64,000 nucleotides of DNA from Mesorhizobium sp. (lineage in GTDB: Bacteria; Pseudomonadota; Alphaproteobacteria; Rhizobiales; Rhizobiaceae): assembly GCA_004020875.1 (NCBI GenBank), contig SAPZ01000004.1:124001-188000 (forward strand), in the 5' to 3' direction. Of this stretch, positions 29,736 to 39,964 are shown piece after piece. Position numbers and translations under genes: made by a program. Under the pieces are notes generated by a model. It saw nothing but the letters and a program-made list of their open reading frames with translations, searched no databases and had not been told where the DNA came from. Each line of letters starts with the position of its first letter. The stretch's first letter is position 1.

Positions 29736-31559
29736 ATGTGCGGTATCGTTGGAATCGTCGGCCATTCGCAGGTCGCGCCGCTCATCGTCGACGCGCTGAA
29801 GCGCCTTGAATATCGCGGTTATGACTCGGCCGGCGTCGCCACCATCGAGAAGGGCGGGCTTGGACGGCGCCGCGCCGAAGGCAAGCTGATCAACCTCGAA
29901 CGCCGGCTGAAGGACGAGCCGCTCGGCGGCACGATCGGCATCGGCCACACCCGTTGGGCCACCCATGGCGTCCCCAACGAGACCAATGCGCATCCGCATT
30001 TTTCCAACGGCGTCGCCATCGTCCACAACGGCATCATCGAGAATTTCGCCGAGTTGCGCGACGAGCTCACCCGCGACGGCTACACCTTCTCCTCGCAGAC
30101 CGACACCGAGGTCGTCGCGCATCTTGTGGCGCGCGAGCTCGCCAAGGGTCAGAAGCCCGTGGAAGCCGCGCACGCGGCGCTGAAGCGCCTCTCGGGCGCC
30201 TTCGCGCTGGCAATCATGTTCAAGGACGACGAGGATCTGATCGTCGGCGCCCGCAACGGCCCGCCTTTGGCCGTCGGCCATGGCGAGGGCGAGATGTTCC
30301 TGGGTTCGGACGCCATCGCGCTGGCGCCCTTCACCAATTCGATCACTTATCTCGAGGACGGCGATTGGGCCGTGGTTCGTCGCGACAGCGTGACCATCTA
30401 CGACATCGATGGCAACAAGGTCGACCGTAAGCGGCAGCAATCGCTGTCGACCAGCTTCATGGTCGACAAGGGCAACCGCCGGCATTTCATGGAAAAGGAA
30501 ATCCATGAGCAGCCGGAGGTGATCTCGCACACGCTGGCGCATTACGTCGATTTCGTTTCAGGCAAGTCGAAGCCGCTCGCCCTTCCGTTCGACTTCGCCA
30601 AAATCGGCCGGCTGGCGCTGTCAGCCTGCGGCACCGCCTATCTCGCCGGGCTGATCTCGAAATACTGGTTCGAGCGCTATGCGCGTTTGCCCGTCGATAT
30701 CGATGTCGCTTCCGAGTTCCGCTACCGCGAGATGCCGCTTTCGGCCAATGACGCGGCCTTCTTTATCTCGCAGTCGGGCGAGACCGCCGATACGCTGGCC
30801 TCGCTGCGCTATTGCCGCCAGGCCGGCATGAAGATCGGCGCTGTCGTCAATGTATTCGAATCGACCATGGCGCGCGAATCCGACGTCGTGCTGCCAACGC
30901 TTGCCGGCCCGGAGATCGGCGTCGCCTCGACCAAGGCTTTCACCTGCCAGCTGTCCGTCTTGGCTGCGCTTGCGGTCCGCGCGGGCGTGGCGCGCGGCAC
31001 GATCGCGCCCGATCAGGAAAAGCGGCTGGTACGCGAGCTTTCGGAAGCGCCGCGTTTCGCCACCCAGGTGCTGAAGCTCGAGGAGCAGATCGAGCGAATC
31101 TCGCGCGAGCTCTCACGCTACAAGGATGTGCTCTATCTCGGCCGCGACACCAATTTCCCGCTAGCCATGGAAGGGGCGCTGAAGCTTAAGGAAATCTCAT
31201 ACATCCACGCCGAGGGCTATGCCGGCGGCGAGCTCAAGCACGGGCCGATCGCGCTGATCGACGAGAACATGCCGGTGATCGTGATCGCGCCCCATGACCG
31301 CATCTTCGAAAAGACGGTGTCGAACATGCAGGAAGTGGCGGCGCGCGGCGGCAAGATCATCTTGATCACCGATGCCAAGGGTGCGGCGCAAGCAGGCATC
31401 AAGACGATGGAGACGATTATCCTGCCCGAGGTGCCGGAGATCATCGCGCCGATCATCTACGCGCTGCCGATCCAGATGCTGGCCTATTTCACCGCCGTGT
31501 TCATGGGCACAGACGTCGACCAGCCGCGCAATCTGGCGAAGTCGGTGACGGTGGAGTAA
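29736..31559 (+). CDS. glmS: Glutamine-fructose-6-phosphate aminotransferase (isomerizing)
   Basis: This 607-residue protein starts MCGIVGIVGH, so removal of Met1 exposes the nucleophilic cysteine of the glutamine amidotransferase domain. Two SIS sugar-isomerase domains follow (SACGTAYLAGLISKYWFERYA, ISQSGETADTLA, HAEGYAGGELKHGP). It makes glucosamine-6-phosphate, the first committed step to UDP-GlcNAc. The final residues LAKSVTVE are the conserved C-terminal end. A likely terminator follows. Confidence 0.97.
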   Translation: MCGIVGIVGHSQVAPLIVDALKRLEYRGYDSAGVATIEKGGLGRRRAEGKLINLERRLKDEPLGGTIGIGHTRWATHGVPNETNAHPHFSNGVAIVHNGIIENFAELRDELTRDGYTFSSQTDTEVVAHLVARELAKGQKPVEAAHAALKRLSGAFALAIMFKDDEDLIVGARNGPPLAVGHGEGEMFLGSDAIALAPFTNSITYLEDGDWAVVRRDSVTIYDIDGNKVDRKRQQSLSTSFMVDKGNRRHFMEKEIHEQPEVISHTLAHYVDFVSGKSKPLALPFDFAKIGRLALSACGTAYLAGLISKYWFERYARLPVDIDVASEFRYREMPLSANDAAFFISQSGETADTLASLRYCRQAGMKIGAVVNVFESTMARESDVVLPTLAGPEIGVASTKAFTCQLSVLAALAVRAGVARGTIAPDQEKRLVRELSEAPRFATQVLKLEEQIERISRELSRYKDVLYLGRDTNFPLAMEGALKLKEISYIHAEGYAGGELKHGPIALIDENMPVIVIAPHDRIFEKTVSNMQEVAARGGKIILITDAKGAAQAGIKTMETIILPEVPEIIAPIIYALPIQMLAYFTAVFMGTDVDQPRNLAKSVTVE

Positions 31560-31567
31560 CTGGATCT

Positions 31568-31593
31568 ACGCCTTTCTGACGAAGGCGTTCTTT
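31568..31593 (+). terminator. Probable terminator of glmS
   Basis: ACGCCTT and AAGGCGT pair across a 7-base loop at 31568-31588, followed by TTCTTT in the plus strand, 8 bp after the glmS stop. Confidence 0.6.
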
Positions 31594-31666
31594 AAAAACT
31601 TCGCAGTTCCAAACCGGCTCGCGGTTCATTAATCTCGGCGCTGCAACATGCGCCGCGGTGAGCCCC

Positions 31667-32419
31667 ATGTCCGACGCCCTGAAGACTTCTGGCATGACCC
31701 GGCTGAGGAACTATTTCCTGACCGGCTTCGTCGTCTGCGCGCCGCTGGCGATCACGGCCTATATCGCCTGGTCGCTGATTGGCTGGGTCGATTCCTGGGT
31801 GAAACCCTACATCCCGGCCCGCTACAATCCCGACACCTATCTGCCGTTCCCAGTGCCCGGCTTCGGGCTGATCGTGGCGCTGGTGCTGATCACGCTGATC
31901 GGTTTCCTGACGGCCAACATCGTCGGCCGCGCGATCGTCAATTTCGGCGAGCGGCTGCTCGGCCGCATGCCGCTGGTGCGCGGCATATATGGCTCGCTAA
32001 AGCAGATTTTCGAAACGGTGCTGTCGAACAAGGGTGACATGTTCCGCCAGGTCGGTCTGGTCGAATATCCGCGCAAAGGCGTCTGGTCGCTGGTGTTCGT
32101 CGCCAGCGAGAAGGAAACCGAGATCAACCAGAAGCTCGACCAGGAAGGCGATCCGCTGATTGCCGTGTTCATGCCCTGCACGCCGAACCCGACCACCGGC
32201 TTTTTGATGTATGTGCACAAATCCGAGATCGTGCTGCTCGACATGTCGATCGAGGACGGCGCCAAGCTGATCGTCTCGGCCGGCCTGGTGGCCCCCGAAG
32301 CCAAGGCCAAGCTGGTGACGCTGAATGGCGAGCCCGTCGAGGGCGGCCTTGCCAATCCGCCGCTTGGCGCTCAACCGGCGCGCAGCAGCCGTACCGCCTC
32401 GTCGCGGCCGAACAGATAA
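31667..32419 (+). CDS. DUF502 family membrane protein
   Basis: This 250-residue protein has two hydrophobic segments, with the family hallmarks LRNYFLTGFVVCAPLAITAY, PGFGLIVALVLITLIGFL and GIYGSLKQI. DUF502 proteins are inner-membrane proteins of unknown role, related to plant COV proteins. The ATG at 31667 is chosen over the GTG at 31658. Its last 49 bp overlap the 3' end of recG on the opposite strand, so the R/S-rich C-terminal tail is encoded antisense to recG. Confidence 0.88.
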   Translation: MSDALKTSGMTRLRNYFLTGFVVCAPLAITAYIAWSLIGWVDSWVKPYIPARYNPDTYLPFPVPGFGLIVALVLITLIGFLTANIVGRAIVNFGERLLGRMPLVRGIYGSLKQIFETVLSNKGDMFRQVGLVEYPRKGVWSLVFVASEKETEINQKLDQEGDPLIAVFMPCTPNPTTGFLMYVHKSEIVLLDMSIEDGAKLIVSAGLVAPEAKAKLVTLNGEPVEGGLANPPLGAQPARSSRTASSRPNR

Positions 32420-34479
32420 AGCAACAGCCGCAGCGCCTCACCGCGTTCGGACTGCAGTTCCGGGTCGCGCGACAGGATCAACCGCGCATCGTCGCGTGCC
32501 GCTTCCAGCAGGTCCGCATGGAATTCGATCCGCGCAACCTGGAAGCCAGGCGTGCCGGACTGGCGGGTGCCGAGCAATTCGCCTTCGCCACGCAGTTTCA
32601 GATCCTCCTCGGCGATCTTGAAGCCGTCCTCGGTCTCGCGCATCACCGACAGGCGGCGCTTTGCCGTCTCGCCGAGCGGGTCCTTGTAGAGCAGCACGCA
32701 TGAGGAGGGCTTGTCGCCGCGCCCGACGCGGCCGCGCAACTGGTGCAACTGGGCAAGTCCGAAGCGCTCCGCATGCTCGATGACCATGATGGTGGCGTCC
32801 GGCACGTCGACGCCGACTTCGATGACAGTGGTGGCAATCAGGATGCGTGTCTCGCCCTCCTTGAAGGCGCGCATCGCTTCGTCCTTCTCGGCACCCTTCA
32901 TGCGGCCGTGCACGAGGCCGATGCGGTCGCCGAACAGTGGCTTCAGCGAAGCAAAGCGATCCTCCGCCGACATCAGTTTTATTTCTTCGGATTCCTCGAC
33001 GAGCGGGCAGATCCAGTAGATTTTCTGGCCCTCGGCGACCGCGTCGCGCATACGGCCGACCAAGTCCTCCAGCCGCTCCATCGGCAGGGTCACGGTGCGG
33101 ATTGGCTGCCGGCCGGCCGGCTTTTCGGTGAGCTTCGAGACGTCCATGTCGCCGAAGGCGGTGAGCACCAGCGTGCGCGGGATCGGCGTCGCCGTCATCA
33201 CCAGCATATCCGGCGCATCGCCCTTGGCGGTGATGGCGAGGCGCTGGTGGACGCCGAACCGATGCTGCTCGTCGATGACTGCCAGCACAAGATCGTGGAA
33301 TCTCACCATTTCCTGGAACAGCGCATGCGTGCCGACGACGATGTCGATCGCGCCGCTGGCAAGGCCTGCAAGCGTTTCGGCACGCTCGCGGCCCTTCTCG
33401 CGCCCGGTGAGGATGGCGAGGCGCAGGCCGGCTTTCTCGGCCAGCGGCGCGATGGTCGCCAGGTGCTGCCGCGCCAGGATTTCGGTCGGCGCCATCAGCG
33501 CCGCCTGGCCGCCGGCCTCCACCGCGCGCGCCATGGCAAGCAGCGCCACCACCGTCTTGCCGGAGCCGACATCGCCCTGCAGCAGGCGCAGCATGCGTTC
33601 GGGATCGGCGAGATCGGCGTTGATCTCGCCGAGCGCGAATTCCTGGCTTGGGGTGAGCCTGTAGGGCAGGGCGGCACGCAGCTTCTCGACGATGCGGTCG
33701 TCGCCGATGAGTGGCCGGCCCGAGAGGCGGCGGATTCTGGCCCGCACCAGCGCCAGCGACACCTGGCCGGCCAGCAATTCATCATAGGCGATACGACGCC
33801 AGGCGGATCCCTCGACGGCGACGTCGATGGGGTCCTTCGGATAATGGATGCGGGCCAGAGCAGCGCCGAAGGACGGGAAGGTATGGCGGCGCATGAAGGC
33901 GTTGTCCTGCCATTCCGGCAGGTCCAGCAACCGGCCCAGCGCCTGTCCGATGGCGCGGCGCAGCACCTTGGCCGACAGGCCGGCGGTGAGCGGGTAGACC
34001 GGTTCGACCAGCGGCAGGCCCTCGGCCTCGTCGACCGGCGCGATATGATCCGGATGGACCATGGTCGGGCGACCGTTGAACCATTCCATGCGGCCGGAGA
34101 TGACGACCCGTTCGCCTTCGGGCAGCATCTTCTGCAAATAGGCCGTGTGGGCGTGGAAGAAGGTCAGCGCGACCTCGCCGGTGTCGTCATGGGCGTAGAC
34201 GCGGTACGGCACCGACCTGTTGCCGCGGGGTGGCGGCTGATGGCGATCGACTCGCACTTCGAGCGTGACGATCTGGCCCTCGGCCGAAAGCGCGATGCCG
34301 GGCCGGTTGCGGCGGTCGATCACGGTGTTGGGCAGCAAGAACAGAAGATCGGCGGCGCGCGCGGCGCGATCGCCCAGATCGGCCGGCACGACACGCTCGA
34401 TCAGCAAGCCAACCTTCGGGCCGACCCCGGCGAGCGAAGTGATCGGGACGAACAACGGATCGAGGATGGTGGGACGCAT
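32371..34479 (-). CDS. recG: ATP-dependent DNA helicase RecG
   Basis: This 702-residue branch-migration helicase has an N-terminal wedge/OB domain (VTLEVRVDRHQPP, YRVYAHDDTGEVALTFFHAH), Walker A GDVGSGKTVVALLAM, and DEQH in AVIDEQHRFGVHQR. The C-terminal helicase motif VTATTVIEVGVDVPDAT and QLRGRVGRGDKPS complete it. It rescues stalled replication forks. Its 3' end overlaps the convergent DUF502 gene by 49 bp, so the C-terminal residues LFGRDEAVRLLRAG are shared DNA. Confidence 0.96.
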   Translation of the reverse strand: MRPTILDPLFVPITSLAGVGPKVGLLIERVVPADLGDRAARAADLLFLLPNTVIDRRNRPGIALSAEGQIVTLEVRVDRHQPPPRGNRSVPYRVYAHDDTGEVALTFFHAHTAYLQKMLPEGERVVISGRMEWFNGRPTMVHPDHIAPVDEAEGLPLVEPVYPLTAGLSAKVLRRAIGQALGRLLDLPEWQDNAFMRRHTFPSFGAALARIHYPKDPIDVAVEGSAWRRIAYDELLAGQVSLALVRARIRRLSGRPLIGDDRIVEKLRAALPYRLTPSQEFALGEINADLADPERMLRLLQGDVGSGKTVVALLAMARAVEAGGQAALMAPTEILARQHLATIAPLAEKAGLRLAILTGREKGRERAETLAGLASGAIDIVVGTHALFQEMVRFHDLVLAVIDEQHRFGVHQRLAITAKGDAPDMLVMTATPIPRTLVLTAFGDMDVSKLTEKPAGRQPIRTVTLPMERLEDLVGRMRDAVAEGQKIYWICPLVEESEEIKLMSAEDRFASLKPLFGDRIGLVHGRMKGAEKDEAMRAFKEGETRILIATTVIEVGVDVPDATIMVIEHAERFGLAQLHQLRGRVGRGDKPSSCVLLYKDPLGETAKRRLSVMRETEDGFKIAEEDLKLRGEGELLGTRQSGTPGFQVARIEFHADLLEAARDDARLILSRDPELQSERGEALRLLLYLFGRDEAVRLLRAG

Positions 34480-34572
34480 CCTGTCAGCTTATGTCGCGAC
34501 GGCCGCAGCGCAAAGGCTGACACCGGTCCCTATCCACGCTATATGCGCCGCTTCGAACAAGGATAGCGCGCC

Positions 34573-34860
34573 ATGACCGGAACACAGCGATCAAGCGAGG
34601 GGCTGGATGCCCGGCGCCGCAAGCTCCTGTTCCGCTCCTGGCATCGCGGCATCCGCGAGATGGACCTGATCCTCGGTTCGTTCGCCGACGCAGAGATCGG
34701 CGCCTTGACCGGCGATGAAATCGACCAATATGAGAGGCTCCTCGAAATCCCCGACATCGAATTCCTGTCGATGGTCACCGGCGAGCGCCCGGTTTTGCCT
34801 GATATCGATTGCGCGGTTCTGCGGAAGATACTGGCGTCGCGCCGGACCATGACATTTTGA
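34573..34860 (+). CDS. sdhE: FAD assembly factor SdhE (DUF339)
   Basis: This 95-residue protein contains LLFRSWHRGIREMDLILGSFAD, with the RGxxExDLxLG-type motif that places FAD on succinate dehydrogenase subunit A. It acts in the cytoplasm. It is divergent from recG and lies 13 bp upstream of mfd, an arrangement common in rhizobia; the functional link to mfd is not obvious. Confidence 0.93.
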   Translation: MTGTQRSSEGLDARRRKLLFRSWHRGIREMDLILGSFADAEIGALTGDEIDQYERLLEIPDIEFLSMVTGERPVLPDIDCAVLRKILASRRTMTF

Positions 34861-34873
34861 AAAACGCATATTG

Positions 34874-37800
34874 ATGAGCCTTATCCCCACAATCGGCCTG
34901 CCCAAGGGCCGCGCCGGCCAGTTCATTGTCGACGGCGTCGCCGACGGCTACGAAGCCTTCGCCCTGGTCCAGACGGCGCAAGAGATCGCGTCCGACAAGC
35001 CGGTGCTGTTCGTCGCGCGCGACGGCCAGCGACTGCCGGCGATCATCGAGGCGCTCGCGTTTGCCGCTCCCGGCCTGCCAGTGCTGGAACTGCCGGCCTG
35101 GGACTGCCTGCCCTACGATCGCGTCTCGCCCGGCGCCGATGCGGCAGCTCGGCGGCTCGACGCGCTATCGGCCATGATCGCGCTGGCGAAGAAGCCGCAT
35201 CGCGCCGTGATCCTGACCACCGCCAACGCGCTATTGCAGCGCATCCCGCCGGCCGATTTGATCGAAGCGCAGACCTTTCACGCCAGGCCCGGCAACCAGA
35301 TCGACATGAACGCGCTGATCGCGCGGCTGGAGATTTCCGGCTTCGAGCGCGTGCCGACGGTACGCGGGCTCGGCGAATTCGCTGTGCGCGGCGGCATTCT
35401 CGACCTTTTCGCTCCCGGCTGGAGCGAGGCGCTGCGGCTCGACTTCTTCGGCGATACGCTGGAATCGATCCGTGTCTTCGACGTGGCCACCCAGCGCTCC
35501 ACCGGGCAGCGCAAGTCGATGTCGCTGCAGGCGATGAGTGAAGTCGCGCTGACGCCGGAGACGATCAGCCGCTTCCGTCGCTCCTATATCGAGGCTTTCG
35601 GCGCGCCCTCGCGCGACGATGCGCTCTATGCGGCAGTGAGCGAAGGCCGGCGCTTTGCCGGCATGGAGCACTGGCTGCCGTTTTTCTATGAGCGGCTGGA
35701 GACCGTGTTCGACTATCTGCCGGATGCGCCCGTGGTTTTCGACCATCTGGCGCATGAGGCGTTGGCCGAGAGGCACACGCTGATCCTCGACCATTACGAG
35801 GCGCGCCGGAAACAGGCCGACAGCGCCCTGAAGGATGCCGTGCCCTACAAGCCGGTGGCGCCGGACCTGCTTTACCTGTCGCCGGACAATCTCAAGGCTT
35901 CGCTCGGTCCGCGCGAAGACATCGACTTCACCGTCTTCGATGCCCCGGATGTCGGAGGCAAAAAGGTCTTCCATGCCGGCTCGCGGCACGGCCGCAGCTT
36001 TGCCGAGGAGCGAGCTGACCCGAACATCAACGTCTTCGACGTGGTGGTGAAGCACATTGCCGATGAGCGTGCCGCGCGTCGCCGCGTCATCGTGGCCGGC
36101 TGGACGGAGGGCTCGCTCGACCGGCTCGGCCAAATTCTCGCCGAACATCATCTTGGCAATCTGAAACCGGTCGCGACGCTTGCCGAGGTCGAAAAGCTCG
36201 AGCCGGGGCAGGCAGGCCTTGCCGTTTTGCCGCTCGAATCCGGTTTCGAGACCGACGACATGGTCGTCGTCGCCGAGCAGGACATCCTCGGCGACCGGCT
36301 GATCCGGCGTTCGAAGCGCAAGAAGAAGGCTTCCGACTTCATCGCCGAAGCCTCGGCGCTGTCCGCCGGCGACATCGTCGTCCATGCCGACCATGGCATC
36401 GGTCGCTTCATCGGGCTGCGCACCATCGAGGCGGTCGGCGCGCCGCATGACTGCCTCGAAATCCACTATGCGGGCGACGACCGCCTGTTCCTGCCGGTTG
36501 AAAACATCGAGCTTCTGTCGCGTTATGGATCGGATTCGGCCGAAGCGACGCTCGACAAGCTGGGCGGCGGCGCCTGGCAGGCACGCAAGGCGCGGCTGAA
36601 GCGCCGCCTGCTCGACATGGCCGGGCAATTGATCCGCATCGCCGCCGAGCGGCAGATGCGCGCCGCGCCCGCGATGATCCCGGCGGAAGGGCTTTATGGA
36701 GAGTTCGCCGCGCGTTTCCCGTACGAGGAGACTGACGACCAGCAGACGGCGATCGACGCCGTCATGGACGATCTCGGCGCCGGCAAGCCGATGGACCGGC
36801 TGGTCTGCGGCGACGTCGGCTTCGGCAAGACGGAGGTAGCGCTGCGCGCCGCCTTCATCGCCGCCATGGAAGGGTTCCAGGTGGCGGTCGTGGTGCCGAC
36901 GACGCTGTTGTCGCGCCAGCATTTCAAGACGTTCTCGCAGCGCTTCTCGGGCCTGCCGATCCGCATCGCCCAGGCCTCGCGTCTTGTCGGTTCCAAGGAA
37001 TTGGCCGAGACCAAGAAGGGCGTTGCCGAGGGCACGGTCGACATAGTGGTCGGCACGCATGCGCTGCTCGGCAGCTCGATCTCGTTCAAGAATCTCGGAC
37101 TTCTGATCATCGACGAGGAGCAGCATTTCGGCGTCAAGCACAAGGAGCGGCTGAAGGAGCTCAAGAACGACGTGCATGTGCTCACGCTGTCGGCGACGCC
37201 GATCCCACGCACTCTGCAACTGGCGCTGACCGGCGTGCGCGAGCTGTCGCTGATCGCCACGCCGCCAGTCGATCGCATGGCGGTGCGCACCTTCATCTCG
37301 CCCTTCGATCCGCTGGTCATCCGCGAGACGCTGCTGCGCGAGCGCTATCGCGGTGGCCATTCCTTCTATGTCGTGCCGCGCATCAGCGATCTGGCTGAAA
37401 TCCATGATTTCCTGAAGGAATCGGTGCCGGAGCTGAAGGTGGCGGTGGCGCACGGCCAGATGCCGCCGGGCGAGCTCGACGATATCATGAACGCTTTCTA
37501 CGACGGCCAGTACGACGTGCTCCTGTCGACGACCATCGTCGAATCCGGCCTTGATATCCCGACCGCAAACACGCTGATCATCCACCGCGCCGACATGTTC
37601 GGCCTGGCGCAGCTCTACCAGCTGCGCGGCCGTGTCGGCCGCTCCAAGGTGCGCGCCTATGCGCTGTTCACGCTGCCTGTCAATCGCAAGTTGACCGACA
37701 CGGCCGAGCGCCGGCTGAAGGTGCTTCAATCGCTCGACACGCTGGGCGCCGGCTTCCAGCTTGCCAGCCACGACCTCGATATCCGCGGCGCGGGAAATCT

Positions 37801-38371
37801 GCTCGGCGAAGAGCAGTCCGGGCACATCAAGGAGGTCGGCTTCGAGCTCTACCAGCAGATGCTGGAGGAGGCGGTTGCGGAGGTGAAGGACACCGGTGAA
37901 GTTCAGGATGGCGGCTGGTCGCCGCAGATCGCGGTCGGCACGGCCGTGATGATCCCGGAAAGCTATGTGCCCGATCTGCAGCTCCGCATGGCGCTTTACC
38001 GCCGGCTGGGCGACCTCGAAACCACCGAGGAGATTGACGGTTTCGGTGCCGAACTGATCGACCGTTTTGGGCCGCTGCCGGAAGAGGTGATGCATCTGTT
38101 GAAGATCGTCTTCATCAAGGCGCTCTGCCGCAAGGCCAATGTCGAGAAGCTCGATGCCGGCCCCAAGGGCGTCGTTATCCACTTCCGCAAGCGCGAATTC
38201 CCCAATCCGGTCGGGCTGGTCAAGTTCATCGGCGAGCAAGGCTCGCTGGCCAAGATCAGGGCCGATCACAGCGTCGTCTTCATCCGCGACTGGCCGAACG
38301 CGGAGAAGCGGCTGGCGGGCTCGGCTGTTGTCATGACGCAACTGGCGCGGATGGTCGACAAGACGGCGTAG
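34874..38371 (+). CDS. mfd: Transcription-repair coupling factor Mfd
   Basis: This 1165-residue protein is full length for Mfd. A UvrB-like N-terminal region (LPAWDCLPYDRVSPGADAAARR) is followed by the RNA-polymerase interaction domain (SAGDIVVHADHGIGRFIGL). The SF2 helicase with Walker A GDVGFGKTEVALRAAF, DEEQ (LLIIDEEQHFGVKHKERL) and STTIVESGLDIPTANT follows, and the TRCF C-terminal domain ends the protein. It displaces stalled RNA polymerase and recruits repair proteins. ATG at 34874 is preferred over TTG at 34871. It is likely co-transcribed with sdhE. Confidence 0.96.
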   Translation: MSLIPTIGLPKGRAGQFIVDGVADGYEAFALVQTAQEIASDKPVLFVARDGQRLPAIIEALAFAAPGLPVLELPAWDCLPYDRVSPGADAAARRLDALSAMIALAKKPHRAVILTTANALLQRIPPADLIEAQTFHARPGNQIDMNALIARLEISGFERVPTVRGLGEFAVRGGILDLFAPGWSEALRLDFFGDTLESIRVFDVATQRSTGQRKSMSLQAMSEVALTPETISRFRRSYIEAFGAPSRDDALYAAVSEGRRFAGMEHWLPFFYERLETVFDYLPDAPVVFDHLAHEALAERHTLILDHYEARRKQADSALKDAVPYKPVAPDLLYLSPDNLKASLGPREDIDFTVFDAPDVGGKKVFHAGSRHGRSFAEERADPNINVFDVVVKHIADERAARRRVIVAGWTEGSLDRLGQILAEHHLGNLKPVATLAEVEKLEPGQAGLAVLPLESGFETDDMVVVAEQDILGDRLIRRSKRKKKASDFIAEASALSAGDIVVHADHGIGRFIGLRTIEAVGAPHDCLEIHYAGDDRLFLPVENIELLSRYGSDSAEATLDKLGGGAWQARKARLKRRLLDMAGQLIRIAAERQMRAAPAMIPAEGLYGEFAARFPYEETDDQQTAIDAVMDDLGAGKPMDRLVCGDVGFGKTEVALRAAFIAAMEGFQVAVVVPTTLLSRQHFKTFSQRFSGLPIRIAQASRLVGSKELAETKKGVAEGTVDIVVGTHALLGSSISFKNLGLLIIDEEQHFGVKHKERLKELKNDVHVLTLSATPIPRTLQLALTGVRELSLIATPPVDRMAVRTFISPFDPLVIRETLLRERYRGGHSFYVVPRISDLAEIHDFLKESVPELKVAVAHGQMPPGELDDIMNAFYDGQYDVLLSTTIVESGLDIPTANTLIIHRADMFGLAQLYQLRGRVGRSKVRAYALFTLPVNRKLTDTAERRLKVLQSLDTLGAGFQLASHDLDIRGAGNLLGEEQSGHIKEVGFELYQQMLEEAVAEVKDTGEVQDGGWSPQIAVGTAVMIPESYVPDLQLRMALYRRLGDLETTEEIDGFGAELIDRFGPLPEEVMHLLKIVFIKALCRKANVEKLDAGPKGVVIHFRKREFPNPVGLVKFIGEQGSLAKIRADHSVVFIRDWPNAEKRLAGSAVVMTQLARMVDKTA

Positions 38372-38507
38372 CAGCATCCCAACTATTCGCCACCGCTGAA
38401 AAACCCGGCTAGAATAGGCAATCGGCTTCGTGTAAGGAGCCGCGACGTCTTGTTGGGGCGAAAATAGCGGGCGAGGGTGCTCGCTGATAAGAGTATTGGG
38501 TGCAGCG

Positions 38508-39881
38508 ATGACGAAATGGTCGCCGAATTCGTGGAGAGAAAAGCCGATCAAGCAGGTTCCGGCCTATCCGGACCTTGCCGCGCTGAAGGCGACGGAAGCC
38601 CAGCTCGCCACTTTCCCGCCGCTGGTTTTTGCCGGTGAGGCGCGCAAGCTGAAGAAGCAACTGGCGGCGGTCGCGGCCGGCGAAGCCTTCCTGCTCCAGG
38701 GTGGCGACTGCGCCGAGAGCTTTGCCGAGCATGGGGCCGACAACATCCGCGACTTCTTCCGGGTCTTCCTGCAGATGTCGGTGGTGCTCACCTTCGCCGG
38801 CGCGCAGCCGGTGGTGAAGGTCGGCCGCGTCGCCGGCCAGTTCGCCAAGCCGCGCTCCTCCGACAACGAGACCAAGGGCGGGGTGACATTGCCGAGCTAC
38901 CGCGGCGACATCATCAACGGCATCGAGTTCGACGCCAAGTCGCGCATCCCGGATCCTGCCCGGCAGGAGATGGCCTACCGCCAGTCGGCCGCGACGCTCA
39001 ACCTTCTGCGCGCCTTCGCCCAAGGCGGGTATGCCAGCCTCGAGAACGTGCATCGCTGGATGCTGGGCTTCGTCGCTGACAGTCCGCAAGGCGAGAAGTA
39101 CGAGTCGCTTGCGAACCGCATCACCGAGACGATGGAATTCATGCGCGCGGTGGGCATCACATCGGAAACCAATTTCGCGCTGCGCGAGACCGATTTCTAC
39201 ACCAGCCACGAGGCATTGCTTCTCGGTTACGAGGAGGCGCTGACTCGGGTCGATTCCACCTCCGGCGACTGGTACGCCACGTCGGGCCACATGATCTGGA
39301 TCGGGGACCGCACCCGCCAGCCCGACCATGCACATGTCGAATATTGCCGCGGCATCAAGAATCCGCTTGGCCTGAAGTGCGGACCTTCGCTTACGCCGGA
39401 TGGTTTGCTGGAACTGATCGATCTGCTCAATCCCGAGAATGAGCCTGGACGGCTGACGCTAATTGCGCGCTTCGGCTCCGACAAGGTGGCCGAGCACCTG
39501 CCGAAGCTGGTGCGGGCGGTGAAGAAGGAAGGCCGCAGCGTCGTGTGGTCGTCCGATCCGATGCATGGCAACACCATCGAGGCGGCCGGCTACAAAACGC
39601 GGCCCTTCGACCGTATCCTCAAGGAAGTGCAGACCTTCTTCGAGGTGCATCGCGCCGAAGGCACGCATCCAGGCGGCATTCATGTCGAAATGACCGGCAA
39701 GAACGTGACCGAATGCACGGGCGGCGCCCGCGCCATCACGGCGGAAGACCTGCAGGACCGCTATCACACACATTGCGATCCGCGCCTAAACGCGGATCAG
39801 GCGATTGAGCTCGCCTTCCTGGTCTCTGACCTGCTCAAGAAGAGCCATCCGATCCAGCACAAGCAGGTTGCCAACGGCTAA
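38508..39881 (+). CDS. 3-deoxy-7-phosphoheptulonate synthase, class II (plant type)
   Basis: This 457-residue enzyme makes DAHP from erythrose-4-phosphate and PEP, the first step of aromatic amino acid synthesis. Class II motifs are visible: KQVPAYPD near the start, [11 protein letters not shown] with the metal-binding cysteine, the region around CGPSLTPD and [10 protein letters not shown]. It ends with [10 protein letters not shown]. The ATG at 38508 gives the usual start [13 protein letters not shown] at 38496 is an alternative. It is a single gene with no other aro genes nearby. Confidence 0.95.
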   Translation: MTKWSPNSWREKPIKQVPAYPDLAALKATEAQLATFPPLVFAGEARKLKKQLAAVAAGEAFLLQGGDCAESFAEHGADNIRDFFRVFLQMSVVLTFAGAQPVVKVGRVAGQFAKPRSSDNETKGGVTLPSYRGDIINGIEFDAKSRIPDPARQEMAYRQSAATLNLLRAFAQGGYASLENVHRWMLGFVADSPQGEKYESLANRITETMEFMRAVGITSETNFALRETDFYTSHEALLLGYEEALTRVDSTSGDWYATSGHMIWIGDRTRQPDHAHVEYCRGIKNPLGLKCGPSLTPDGLLELIDLLNPENEPGRLTLIARFGSDKVAEHLPKLVRAVKKEGRSVVWSSDPMHGNTIEAAGYKTRPFDRILKEVQTFFEVHRAEGTHPGGIHVEMTGKNVTECTGGARAITAEDLQDRYHTHCDPRLNADQAIELAFLVSDLLKKSHPIQHKQVANG

Positions 39882-39964
39882 TCAGCGCGCAGGCGATTGA
39901 GAGCGCCGGCTACGAGGTCGGCGCCTTGTCAATCAAGGTGGTCGGAATCAGCTTGCGCGGTCGG

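Noticed and set aside
35231..38551. 1106-residue open frame on the minus strand opposite mfd
   Set aside because: It is a shadow frame of mfd; Mfd has all conserved motifs and this frame has none.
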